64,000 nt of DNA, taken from positions 186,001-250,000 of the forward strand of contig CAVSEY010000006.1 of the NCBI GenBank assembly GCA_963727035.1. Direction: 5' to 3'. Position 1 is the stretch's first letter, and every line of letters starts with the position of its first letter. The DNA comes from Rhodoblastus sp963727035 (GTDB lineage Bacteria > Pseudomonadota > Alphaproteobacteria > Rhizobiales > Beijerinckiaceae). Of this stretch, positions 27,574 through 36,280 are shown one piece after another. The notes below the pieces were generated by a model. The model ran no database searches, was not told the DNA's origin, and saw only the letters and a program-made list of their open reading frames with translations. The position numbers and the translations under genes were made by a program.

Positions 27574-27585
27574 CCGGTTGAAGGC

Positions 27586-28257
27586 TTACGCCGCTTCTTC
27601 GACGTCGCTTTCCTCGATGATGACCGCTTCTTCCGCCTTGGCGGCGCGGCGCGGGCCTTTCGCCAAATGGGCTTCGATCAGCCTGAAGCAATCGGGATCG
27701 TTGAGCTTCTGCACGACCGCGAGCTCACGCGCCAAGCGGTCGAGAGCAGCCTCGTAAAGCTGACGCTCGGAATAGGATTGCTCGGGCTGAACCTCGGAAC
27801 GATAAAGGTCGCGCACAACCTCGGCGATCGCCACCAGGTCGCCTGAATTGATCTTGGCTTCATATTCCTGAGCGCGGCGCGACCACATCGTCCGCTTGAC
27901 GCGCGCGCGGCCGGTCAGAGTGTCGAGCGCCTTTTTAACCACGTTCGCGTCGGCGAGTTTGCGCATGCCGACGGAGGCGACCTTCGGGGTCGGCACTTTG
28001 AGCGTCATTTTGTCCTTAACGAAGGAAATGACATAAAGCTCCAGCTTGAAGCCCGCGACTTCCTGCTCCTCGACGGCGACGATCTGTCCGACGCCATGGG
28101 CGGGATAGACAATGAATTCGTTGGTCTTGAAGCCGCTCTTGGCGGTCGGCGTCTTGCCGGAAGATTTCGATGGGGACACGGCAATCTTGCTCGGATCGGA
28201 GGAACGAGGAGCGGGCGAAGCGGCATTAGCCGCCGAAGAGGTCTTTTTCTGCGTCAC
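27586..28257 (-). CDS. carD: CarD family transcriptional regulator
   Basis: A 223-residue RNA polymerase-binding regulator. The RNAP-interaction (Tudor-like) domain shows FIVYPAHGVGQIVAVEEQEV, followed by the helical DNA-contacting part (ARVKRTMWSRRAQEYEAKIN, then LYRSEVQPEQSYSERQLYEA) and an acidic tail rich in Glu. CarD stabilises open promoter complexes, notably at rRNA genes. An Ala/Ser/Pro-rich N-terminal extension (about 1-45) is variable. GTG 28257 is the most likely start, with GGA upstream; the frame reaches 28326. The usual partner fdxA lies upstream, but 508 bases separate them. Confidence 0.9.
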   Translation of the reverse strand: MTQKKTSSAANAASPAPRSSDPSKIAVSPSKSSGKTPTAKSGFKTNEFIVYPAHGVGQIVAVEEQEVAGFKLELYVISFVKDKMTLKVPTPKVASVGMRKLADANVVKKALDTLTGRARVKRTMWSRRAQEYEAKINSGDLVAIAEVVRDLYRSEVQPEQSYSERQLYEAALDRLARELAVVQKLNDPDCFRLIEAHLAKGPRRAAKAEEAVIIEESDVEEAA

Positions 28258-28765
28258 CTTGGTCCAATCGCTGATGGTTCGAGGTCCACATTCCGGCTGA
28301 CGCGAACACTGCCGATCGCCAACCAATTTCGCGCCAACGCGGGCGACACGCCCGGATTAGCCGACGCTTGAGGGAGCGCCATGCCCTGTCTGTCTGTTGT
28401 TGAAGTTATCGCCGTGATTTCGCACCCTGTGGTGATGTCCCGCCGGAGCGAAACCGAATACACATCAACGCTGCGGCGTCGGAACAATTCCGGGCCGCAC
28501 GTCGACCCAGGCCGTCAATCGGGATCTTCGCGCATCTGCCGACGTCAAAAACTTGCCGTCAAAACGAACTCCGTCCATAAGGTAAAAACAGGCCCCACGC
28601 CTAAGCGGGAGCCGTTGATCTTGCCACAGAAGCGTGCGCTCTTTTGCCGGTTGAACTCTATTATCGATATCACAAATTAACGCCCGAATCAAAATATAAT
28701 TGATTCGGCGCGAGTTCGGCAGGATCGATGGTTAAATTGGGCCGCCGGCGCGGCGCGAAGGCAGG
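28258..28765. other. 508-base gap between carD and fdxA, no supported gene
   Basis: This should hold the carD promoter, but no clear promoter boxes stand out. It includes a small inverted repeat, CCGAATCAA (28684-28692) with TTGATTCGG (28700-28708) around an AT-only loop, about 60 bases after the fdxA stop; this may be a weak terminator or an operator. A 75-codon minus-strand open frame (28465-28692) starts with TTG and has no ribosome-binding site or recognisable motif, so it is not called as a gene. A 99-codon plus-strand frame is equally unconvincing. Confidence 0.5.
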
Positions 28766-29101
28766 TCAGTCGCCTTTGCCCGGCTCCTTGCTGAACATGT
28801 CCAGCTTGCCGGAACGTCCGTCGAATTCCTTCGCTTCGGGAAGGGCGTCGCGTTTGATGGTGATATTCGGCCAAACCTGAGCGTATTCGGCATTCAGCGT
28901 CAGCCATTTCTCGAGATCCGGCTCGGTGTCGGGCTTGATCGCTTCCGCCGGGCATTCCGGCTCGCAAACGCCGCAGTCGATGCATTCATCCGGGTGAATG
29001 ACGAGCATGTTCTCGCCTTCATAGAAACAATCGACGGGGCAGACCTCGACGCAATCCGTATATTTGCACTTGATGCAGTTTTCGATGACGACGTAGGTCA
29101 T
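28766..29101 (-). CDS. fdxA: 7Fe ferredoxin FdxA ([3Fe-4S][4Fe-4S])
   Basis: A 111-residue electron carrier. The cysteine pattern is visible: Cys9, Cys12, Cys17 and Cys21 in CIKCKYTDCVEVCP, and Cys40, Cys43, Cys46 and Cys50 in CIDCGVCEPEC, which together can bind one [3Fe-4S] and one [4Fe-4S] cluster. The long C-terminal extension (EKWLTLNAEYAQVWPNITIK) is typical of the alphaproteobacterial FdxA next to carD. ATG 29101 (MTYVVIENCI) was chosen over a longer frame; a purine-rich GAGAGA stretch precedes it. The redox partner is unknown. Confidence 0.95.
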   Translation of the reverse strand: MTYVVIENCIKCKYTDCVEVCPVDCFYEGENMLVIHPDECIDCGVCEPECPAEAIKPDTEPDLEKWLTLNAEYAQVWPNITIKRDALPEAKEFDGRSGKLDMFSKEPGKGD

Positions 29102-29242
29102 TTCTCTCTCCGCGCGCGGTCTCAAGAACCGCAGCGATGAAAACGATGCGGCCGGTAGCTAGCGCGTTTGTCGCGGCCATGCAAGTCGTTACGCCGCCCG
29201 AAGCCGCGGCATTTGCCGCCGCAGGCCCGCCCCGGCCTGAAA

Positions 29243-31105
29243 TCAGGTCGTTTCGCGGAACAATTCGGCGAGTTTGTCGGTCATCGCGCCGCCAAGCTCC
29301 TCGGCGTCGGTGATCGTCACCGCGCGGCGGTAATAGCGGGTCACGTCGTGGCCGATGCCGATTGCGATGAGCTGGACCGGCGAGGTCGTCTCGATTTCCT
29401 CGATCTTGCGCCGCAAGTGGCGCTCCAGATAATGGCCCGGGTTCACCGACAAGGTGGAATCATCGACCGGCGCGCCGTCGGAAATCATCATCAGGATCTT
29501 GCGCTGCTCGGGACGGGCCAACAGCCGGCGGTGAGCCCAGTCGAGCGCCTCGCCGTCGATGTTTTCCTTCAGCAGACCCTCGCGCATCATCAGGCCCAGG
29601 TTCTTGCGCGTCCGACGCCAGGGCGCGTCTGCCGCCTTGTAGATGATGTGCCGCAGGTCGTTGAGCCGTCCGGGATTGAGCGGCTTGCCAGCCTTGAGCC
29701 ATAATTCGCGCGAGAGACCCCCCTTCCACGCCCTGGTCGTGAAGCCGAGGATTTCGACCTTGACGCCGCAACGCTCAAGGGTCCGCGCCAGAATGTCGGC
29801 GCTGGTCGCGGCAATGGTGATCGGCCGGCCTCGCATCGATCCGGAATTGTCGATCAGCAAGGTGACGGCCGTGTCGCGGAAGTCGGAATCCTTTTCTTGC
29901 TTGAACGACAGCGGCGACTGCGGATCGACGATCACCCGCGACAATCTGGCTGGGTCGAGCGCGCCCTCCTCGAGATCGAACTCCCAGGCGCGGTTCTGCT
30001 GCGCCATCAACAAGCGCTGCAGCCGATTGGCGAGACGCGCCACCACCGCCGAAAGGCTCTGGAGCTGCTTGTCCAGATAGGCGCGCAACCGCTGGAGCTC
30101 CTCGGCGTCGCAGAGGTCCTCGGCGCGGACGATTTCATCATATTGGATGGTGAAAGCGCGATAATCGCCCTGGATGGCGTTGGCGTTCGGCGTTGGCGGG
30201 CGCAGCGCGGTCGCCGCCTCGTCGCCCTCGCCGAGATCGAAGTCGTCGGCGTCGTCGCCCGCTGCGCCCTCAATCGATTCCTCACGGCCTTCGAGGCTTT
30301 CCTCGGCCGATTCCTCGACCGTCTCGCTACTTTCGGCGTCGAGGCTTTCCTCCTTTTCGCCGGCGTCCGATTGGTCTTTTTCCTCGGTGGATGGAGGCTC
30401 CTCGCCGCCTTCCTCCTGGTCCTGATCGTCAGATTCGCCCTGGCCGGCCAGATCGAGATCCGCCAGAATCTTGCGCGATAATTTGGCGAAAGCCTTCTGA
30501 TCCTCGATGGTCGCGATGAGCCTGGAGAGGTTCGACCCGGCGCGGGACTCAAGCGTCTCGCGCCAGAGCTGGACCAGGGGCGCGGCGGGGCGCGGGGGCG
30601 GCGCGCCGGTCAGCTTTTCGCGAACGAGAAGCGCCAGCGCGTCCTCGATCGGCGCGTCGGAGCGCTGGTGGATTTCCGCATAGGAGCCGCGTTCATAGCG
30701 GTGTTCGAGCGCAGCAGTCAGGTTCCGCGCAACGCCGACCATGCGGCGCGCGCCAATGGCCTCGACCCGCGCCTGCTCCATGGCGTCGAAAATGGTCCGC
30801 CCCAGTCTCGTCTGCGGCGCCATCCGCCGATGGGCCTCCGCATTATGGCAAGCCAGACGCAGCGCCTGGGCGTCAGCCTGGCCGCGAAGAATGGCGGCGT
30901 CGCGTTCCGTCAGGCGCCGCGGCGGCTCGCTCAGACGGATCGGCCCTCCCTCCGGCGCCGCGGCGGCGCCCACCTTTTCAGGCGCGAATACGACCTCGAG
31001 ACCGGGCGATTGCGCCATGGCGCGCAAACAGCCGGCGACCGCGCGTTTGAACGGTTCGAGCGGCGCGTCGCGCGGCGATGGCGGCTTGGCGTTGGACAGG
31101 GGCAC
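29243..31105 (-). CDS. cobT: cobaltochelatase subunit CobT
   Basis: One of two AAA-complex subunits that, with CobN, insert cobalt into hydrogenobyrinic acid a,c-diamide in aerobic B12 synthesis. The 620 residues match the family. A central, extremely Glu/Asp-rich linker (about 225-300) separates the N-terminal part from a von Willebrand A-type domain with the metal-site motif LLIDNSGSMRGRPI and MMISDGAPVDDSTLS. cobS lies 46 bases upstream on the same strand. B12 is needed by ethylmalonyl-CoA mutase, in line with the other C2-pathway genes. cobN is not in the window. Confidence 0.95.
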   Translation of the reverse strand: MPLSNAKPPSPRDAPLEPFKRAVAGCLRAMAQSPGLEVVFAPEKVGAAAAPEGGPIRLSEPPRRLTERDAAILRGQADAQALRLACHNAEAHRRMAPQTRLGRTIFDAMEQARVEAIGARRMVGVARNLTAALEHRYERGSYAEIHQRSDAPIEDALALLVREKLTGAPPPRPAAPLVQLWRETLESRAGSNLSRLIATIEDQKAFAKLSRKILADLDLAGQGESDDQDQEEGGEEPPSTEEKDQSDAGEKEESLDAESSETVEESAEESLEGREESIEGAAGDDADDFDLGEGDEAATALRPPTPNANAIQGDYRAFTIQYDEIVRAEDLCDAEELQRLRAYLDKQLQSLSAVVARLANRLQRLLMAQQNRAWEFDLEEGALDPARLSRVIVDPQSPLSFKQEKDSDFRDTAVTLLIDNSGSMRGRPITIAATSADILARTLERCGVKVEILGFTTRAWKGGLSRELWLKAGKPLNPGRLNDLRHIIYKAADAPWRRTRKNLGLMMREGLLKENIDGEALDWAHRRLLARPEQRKILMMISDGAPVDDSTLSVNPGHYLERHLRRKIEEIETTSPVQLIAIGIGHDVTRYYRRAVTITDAEELGGAMTDKLAELFRETT

Positions 31106-31151
31106 CCGGCGAATCCAATTATCCGGCAGAACAATGAAGGCGGCGCGACGC

Positions 31152-32147
31152 TCAGCTCAAAGCGACATTCATCGCGCTTTCCGGCAATTCCTTGCCGAAC
31201 GAACGCTGGTAGAATTCGGCGACCAGCGGTCGTTCGAGTTCGTCGCATTTGTTCAGGAAGGTCAGACGGAAGGCGAAACCGATATCGCCGAAAATTTCGG
31301 CGTTTTCCGCCCAGGTGATGACGGTCCGAGGGCTCATGACGGTCGAAAGGTCCCCGCCCATGAAGGCGTTGCGGGTCAGATCGGCGACCCGCACCATCTT
31401 GCCAATCGTGTCGACGCCTTCCTTGTCCTTCTGGAAGCGCTTGACCTTGGCCAGGACGATATCGACCTCCTTGTCATGGGGCAGGTAGTTCAATGTGGCG
31501 ACAATCGACCAGCGGTCCATCTGTCCCTGATTGATCTGCTGCGTGCCATGATAGAGGCCGGAGGTGTCGCCAAGGCCGATCGTATTGGCGGTCGCAAACA
31601 GCCGGAAGGCCGGATGGGGGCTGATGACCCGATTCTGGTCGAGCAAGGTCAGCCGGCCGGACACTTCCAGCACCCGCTGGATGACGAACATGACATCGGG
31701 ACGGCCCGCGTCATATTCGTCGAAACAGAGTGCGACATTGTGCTGGAGAGCCCAGGGCAGAATGCCGTCGCGGAATTCCGTGACCTGTTTGCCTTCGCGC
31801 AGGACGATCGCGTCCTTGCCTACGAGATCGATGCGGGAGACATGGCTATCGAGGTTGACGCGGACGCAGGGCCAGTTCAACCGCGCCGCCACCTGCTCGA
31901 TATGGGTCGACTTGCCGGTGCCGTGATAGCCGGAGACCATGACGCGGCGGTTGAAGGCGAATCCGGCGAGAATGGCCAGAGTGGTCGTTCGGTCGAAGAG
32001 ATAATCCGGGTCGAGCACCGGCACATGCTCATCGGACTGCGAAAAAGCGGGGACGACCATGTCGGAATCGATTCCAAAAACGTCCCGCACCGAGATGGTC
32101 TTGTCCGGGAGCGGTGAACTGGACCCCGTGGATTGCACGCGTTGCAT
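31152..32147 (-). CDS. cobS: cobaltochelatase subunit CobS (AAA+ ATPase)
   Basis: A 331-residue MoxR-like AAA+ ATPase that drives cobalt insertion with CobT and CobN. Walker A is MVSGYHGTGKST; Walker B is VALCFDEYDAGRPD; the sensor region FRLFATANTIGLGDTSGLYH is characteristic of CobS. It forms the order dnaJ-cobS-cobT on the minus strand, as in other Rhizobiales. The start is ATG 32147 (MQRVQSTGSS). The 193 bases upstream to the J-domain gene hold no other gene. Confidence 0.96.
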   Translation of the reverse strand: MQRVQSTGSSSPLPDKTISVRDVFGIDSDMVVPAFSQSDEHVPVLDPDYLFDRTTTLAILAGFAFNRRVMVSGYHGTGKSTHIEQVAARLNWPCVRVNLDSHVSRIDLVGKDAIVLREGKQVTEFRDGILPWALQHNVALCFDEYDAGRPDVMFVIQRVLEVSGRLTLLDQNRVISPHPAFRLFATANTIGLGDTSGLYHGTQQINQGQMDRWSIVATLNYLPHDKEVDIVLAKVKRFQKDKEGVDTIGKMVRVADLTRNAFMGGDLSTVMSPRTVITWAENAEIFGDIGFAFRLTFLNKCDELERPLVAEFYQRSFGKELPESAMNVALS

Positions 32148-32340
32148 CTAACCTCCGTCTCCGCGTCGGTCGCGTCCCTTGGCCGCGGCGGCGGATTTGC
32201 ACTTTCTCGTCGGAGCCGATCCGCGACCGTATTCCGGTCGCCCTTCTCGCGCTCCTGATCTCATGTCCGGCAACGTTAAACCGGCGATGTGCGAGGCCAC
32301 AAGCAGCGAAGCGGCGATCTCGCCGTCGCCGGCCACGCGC

Positions 32341-32916
32341 TCATACCGCGCGGAATGACCTCAACACATTGTAGGCATTTATGATTTCCTGAAGCCTGGC
32401 TTCATTCGAACGATCGCCCCCATTGGCGTCGGGATGCAATCTCTTCACCAGCTCCTTGTAGCGCGCCTTGATCCCCTCGGGTCGCGCGTCATCGTCCAGG
32501 CCAAGAACATGCAAGGCTTTCAGGGCGACCACGCCGTGGCGAGGCTGCCGGCGCGCCGCGCGTCTGGCCCCTCCGCCATGGGCGGCAAAACCGCCATGCG
32601 CGCCCCGCGATACCTCGTCCCCCCGATTCGCGCCCATTTTCCAGGTCGGGCGATGGCCCGTCAGCGCCTCTTTCTGATAGTGAAGCACGGCCTCGTCGGT
32701 CATGCCGTTAAAATAATTATAGGTAGCGTTATATTCGCGGACATGGTCGAGGCAGAAGCAAAAATACTGGCCTTCCCGCAGACGTCCCATCGGCGCGCGA
32801 AATTCTCCCGGCGCAGCACATCCTGGATGCTGGCATTTCGGTCCGACCTGATCGGCCGGCGCGGCCGTGTTGCGTCGCGTCCTGATCCGGTCAAATATGG
32901 GAGAATTCAAATTCAT
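32341..32916 (-). CDS. J-domain (DnaJ-like) protein
   Basis: A 191-residue protein whose C-terminal end is a J domain (about 133-188): ALHVLGLDDDARPEGIKARY followed by the essential HPD in LHPDANGGD. J domains stimulate Hsp70 ATPase. The N-terminal half has a conserved Cys-containing module (CQHPGCAAPGEFRAP then YFCFCLDHVREYN) that could bind zinc. The order bolA/dnaJ-like/cobS is conserved in Rhizobiales; the J protein is not known to act in B12 synthesis. Divergent from bolA, with 105 bases between. Confidence 0.88.
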   Translation of the reverse strand: MNLNSPIFDRIRTRRNTAAPADQVGPKCQHPGCAAPGEFRAPMGRLREGQYFCFCLDHVREYNATYNYFNGMTDEAVLHYQKEALTGHRPTWKMGANRGDEVSRGAHGGFAAHGGGARRAARRQPRHGVVALKALHVLGLDDDARPEGIKARYKELVKRLHPDANGGDRSNEARLQEIINAYNVLRSFRAV

Positions 32917-33021
32917 GCGGTTAAGAATAGGGTTGAAGGGGGGCGGCGGGCAAGGACGCGGGCGAGATTATTTGTCTTGACACGTCCTGGTCCCGGCCCC
33001 GCGCCTTAAGGAGAAAGTCTG

Positions 33022-33339
33022 ATGGAGTCAGTGAAAAAGCCGACGGTCCGCGAAAGAATGGAAGGCAAGCTTGCCGCCGCTTTCGCGCCTGAGTCCTTGG
33101 TCGTGATCGACGAATCGGACAGCCACGCCGGCCATGCCGGGCATTCTGGCGGCGCCGGGCATGGCGGGGAGACCCATTTCCGGGTGCGCATCGTTTCATC
33201 CAAATTCGACGGCCTCAGCCGGATCGACCGTCACCGGGCGGTCAATGCGGTCTTGGCCGACGAAATCGCGGGCGGCGTTCACGCTTTGGCGCTGGACCTC
33301 AAGGCGCCGGGCGAAATGAAATCCCGGGCTTGGACATAA
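33022..33339 (+). CDS. BolA family protein
   Basis: A 105-residue BolA-fold protein that probably works with a monothiol glutaredoxin in Fe-S cluster or iron handling. The typical FRVRIVSSKFDGLSRIDRHR and VNAVLADEIAGGVHALALDL are present. An unusual His/Gly-rich loop (HAGHAGHSGGAGHGG, about residues 35-49) precedes the domain core and could bind metal. It is divergent from the J-domain gene. The downstream carboxypeptidase gene has its likely start 176 bases further on. Confidence 0.92.
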   Translation: MESVKKPTVRERMEGKLAAAFAPESLVVIDESDSHAGHAGHSGGAGHGGETHFRVRIVSSKFDGLSRIDRHRAVNAVLADEIAGGVHALALDLKAPGEMKSRAWT

Positions 33340-33515
33340 AAGCGTCTCAAAACCATGGTGTCGGGAAGCGGCGCGGAATGACCCCGGAAAATGCGGTCGG
33401 CTTTCGGCGCAGCTTGACTGTCACGCCCTCGCGGGAAGATCGATCCGGAGCCGTTGCTCACACGCCCCCACATTCCAACCTGGGCCGGGCGCGCCTGGCC
33501 AAATCTGCAGAGACG

Positions 33516-35009
33516 ATGATGTTTTTCATTCCGCACCGATTCCGGCTGCCCGCAGGCGCCTTGCTCGCCGCCCTGTGCGTGGCGAATGGCGGCTATATCG
33601 ACGTCGCCCAGGCTCGCCACAAACATGCGACAGCGCACGCCCATGCCGCTGCGGCTTCCGTTCATTACGCGCCTCCGCCCTATATTTCGATCGATGTATC
33701 GACCGGTCGGATCATCGAGGCCCGCAACCCCACCCATCCTTGGTATCCGGCTTCCGTCACCAAGCTGATGACGGTCTATGTGGCGCTCCAGGCCGTCCAG
33801 GATGGGCGCCTGTCGTTGAAGACGCCGATGATCGTTTCCGCGCGGGCGGCCGGAATGAAGCCGTCCAAAATGGGTTTCGCCCCGGGTTCGCTCGTTACTT
33901 TGGACAATGCGTTGAAAATGCTGATGGTGAAATCAGCCAATGATCTGGCGGTCACCGTCGCGGAAGGCGTGTCAGGCTCGGTCGAGGCTTTCGCCGACGA
34001 AATGAACCAGACCGCCGCCAAGTTGGGCATGCGCGAGTCGCATTTCATGAATCCCAACGGCCTGCCCGATCCCAACCATTACAGCTCGCCGCGCGACATG
34101 GCGATCCTGGGCCGCGCGCTGCTGTTGAATTTCCCGCAATATGCGGGCCTTTTCGACATCGGCGCGATGAAATTGGACGATCAGGTGATCCCCAACCATA
34201 ACGGCCTGCTTGGACGCTATCCGGGCGCCGACGGCATGAAAACCGGCTTCACCTGCGCCGCAGGCTTCAATCTGGTGGCGAGCGCGACCCGGGGCGGGCG
34301 CAAGGTCATCGTCGTGATCATGGGCGATCTGACCGCCAAGATCCGCACCGCGCACGCGGCGGACCTGCTCGATCGCGCCTTTGCCGCCTCGCAACTTGGC
34401 GAATTGGCTGCCGAACTGCCGGCGGTCGGCGGCGCGCCGCCTGACATGCATGCCGAAATTTGCGGCGGACGCAGCCCCAAGGCGGTGCTCGAAGCCGAGA
34501 GCGAGGATTTCAACAGTCCCGTCCAGGCCGCGCCCGACGCAGTGCCGGCTGTTCCCAAAGAAGGAGCGGCGATCGCCGCTTTGCCGCGCCCGGTTTTCGA
34601 TCCAACGCCGGTTTATGTCGGTGAGGAGCCAGCCTATCAGGGTCCGATTGCCGGCCCTCGTCCCGCCAATACCCCGATCGGCGCGATCGCCTACACCACG
34701 CCACAACCCGAACACGCCGCGTCGTCGCCGCTGCAACCGGATCCGAAAGCGCTTTCCCTGCATCGAGGCGCGAAAAAGCAGCATGCGGCGAAACAGGCCG
34801 ACGCGGGCAAAAAGAAGGCGAAGACCGCAAAGAAGAAGGTCGCCAAAAAAGCCGCTGCAAAGAAAACGCCTGCCACCAAGGCCGACGCGGAAAATACCGC
34901 CGACTCCAAGACGCCAGCCAAAACCGCAGCTCAATCGAAAGCGAAAAAACCGGCAAAGGACGCCCATCGCCCCGGCGCGGCCGCCTCTAGTCAGGCGACT
35001 GGAAATTGA
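33516..35009 (+). CDS. D-alanyl-D-alanine carboxypeptidase (DacA/PBP5-like, family S11) with Lys-rich tail
   Basis: A 497-residue exported penicillin-binding protein that trims the terminal D-Ala of peptidoglycan stem peptides. It has a signal peptide (about 1-33) and the three active-site motifs: SVTK (Ser80, Lys83), SAN (140-142) and KTG (242-244). After about residue 300 comes a Pro/Ala-rich region and then a very Lys/Ala-rich tail (about 415-497, with KKKAKTAKKKVAKKAAAKK). ATG 33516 (MMFFIPHRFR) was chosen, since it begins a good signal peptide. Its stop overlaps the apparent TTG start of the GTPase gene. Confidence 0.9.
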   Translation: MMFFIPHRFRLPAGALLAALCVANGGYIDVAQARHKHATAHAHAAAASVHYAPPPYISIDVSTGRIIEARNPTHPWYPASVTKLMTVYVALQAVQDGRLSLKTPMIVSARAAGMKPSKMGFAPGSLVTLDNALKMLMVKSANDLAVTVAEGVSGSVEAFADEMNQTAAKLGMRESHFMNPNGLPDPNHYSSPRDMAILGRALLLNFPQYAGLFDIGAMKLDDQVIPNHNGLLGRYPGADGMKTGFTCAAGFNLVASATRGGRKVIVVIMGDLTAKIRTAHAADLLDRAFAASQLGELAAELPAVGGAPPDMHAEICGGRSPKAVLEAESEDFNSPVQAAPDAVPAVPKEGAAIAALPRPVFDPTPVYVGEEPAYQGPIAGPRPANTPIGAIAYTTPQPEHAASSPLQPDPKALSLHRGAKKQHAAKQADAGKKKAKTAKKKVAKKAAAKKTPATKADAENTADSKTPAKTAAQSKAKKPAKDAHRPGAAASSQATGN

Positions 35010-36161
35010 GCGCTTCGCCCACCGACCGTCGCCCGCCGCCGCCCATACCCGTGACGATCCTCACGGGGTTCCTTGGGGCCGGCAAGACGACCGTTCTGAA
35101 CCGGCTCCTGCGCGACCCCGGACTGGCGCGGTCCATCGTTCTCATCAACGAATTCGGCGAGATCGGACTCGACCATCTGTTCGTCGAGAAAATCGATGGC
35201 GACATGGTCATGATGGCCTCGGGCTGCCTGTGCTGCACCCTGCGCGGCGATCTGATCGACGCGCTGGAAAACCTGCTCCGCCGCCTCGACAACGGCCGGA
35301 TTCCGCCGGTCGACCGGCTCCTGATCGAAACGACGGGATTGGCCGACCCCGCGCCGATCCTTCAAACATTGATGAGCCACCCTTATCTGCTGATGCGCTT
35401 CCGGCTTGACGGCGTCGTGACGGTTGTGGACGCAATCAATGGCGCCGCGACGCTCGACGCACACTCCAGAAGCCTTGCGACAGGCCGCCATGGCCGATCT
35501 TCTGGTGTTTTCAAAAATCGATCTGATTCAATCGGATGAGGAAAAGCACACCTTCAAGCGTCTCGTCGGACGACTCGAACGGATCAACGCGAGCGCCCGG
35601 CGACTCGACGATCCAAACCTGCTCGACGCCGATCACCTTCTCGGCCTTGGCCTCTATGATCCGAAAACCAAGGCCCCGGATGTTGCGCGCTGGCTCAACG
35701 CCGAAGCTTTGGCCACCGTGCGCCATGGGCACGACCATGAGTTGGGACATGACCACCACGATCACGACGTCAATCGTCACGGCGAATTGATCCGCGCCTT
35801 CGTTCTGGTCGGCGAAAAGCCCCTGTCGCCCTCATCCTGCGACCTGTTCCTGGAAATCCTGCGCAACGCCCACGGGCCGAATCTGCTCCGCGTCAAGGGA
35901 ATCATCGCTTTGGCCGACGATCCGGCGCGGCCTTTGGTCATCCACGGGGTTCAGCACATCTTCCACCCGCCGGTGCGTCTCGACGCCTGGCCGGACGCCG
36001 ACCATCGGACCCGGATCGTCTTCATCGTCAACAAGATGAACGCGCAATTCGTTCAGGGTCTTTACGAAGCCTTCGCGGGCGACCTTGGCATTGACCGCCC
36101 TGACGCGCAGGCGCTGACCGAGAGCCCATTGACCCCCGCAAGGGGCGGATTGCTCGCCTGA
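35006..36161 (+). pseudogene. CobW/G3E-type GTPase (metallochaperone family), interrupted by a one-base frameshift
   Basis: A P-loop GTPase of the COG0523 group linked to zinc or cobalt delivery. The first frame (from 35006) carries Walker A FLGAGKTTVLNRLL, the metal motif CLCC in ASGCLCCTLRGDL and the segment LLIETTGLADPAPI, then fails after LDAH. The +1 frame resumes with PEALRQAAMADLLVFSKIDL, a His-rich stretch (HGHDHELGHDHHDHD) and the CobW C-terminal domain (GVQHIFHPPVRL). Removing T35465 rejoins them into 384 residues. The start is uncertain: TTG 35006 overlaps the previous stop, and GTG 35051 is possible. The extra base may be a sequence error. Confidence 0.85.
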
Positions 36162-36280
36162 TCGCTTCTGGCGCCGAGATTGATTGGTGACGGTCTTTTT
36201 ATCGCGCCCGCGGAGAATCGCGCCGAAACGATCCATCGGTTCCGTTTTGGGGCGCCTCCGCGAACCGGAGCAGGCTAAGA

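Noticed and set aside
28381..28680. 99-codon plus-strand open frame
   Set aside because: No ribosome-binding site, unlike composition for a real gene, and points against the operon direction.
28465..28692. 75-codon minus-strand open frame between fdxA and carD
   Set aside because: TTG start inside an inverted repeat, no ribosome-binding site, no known motif; kept only as a note in the gap entry.
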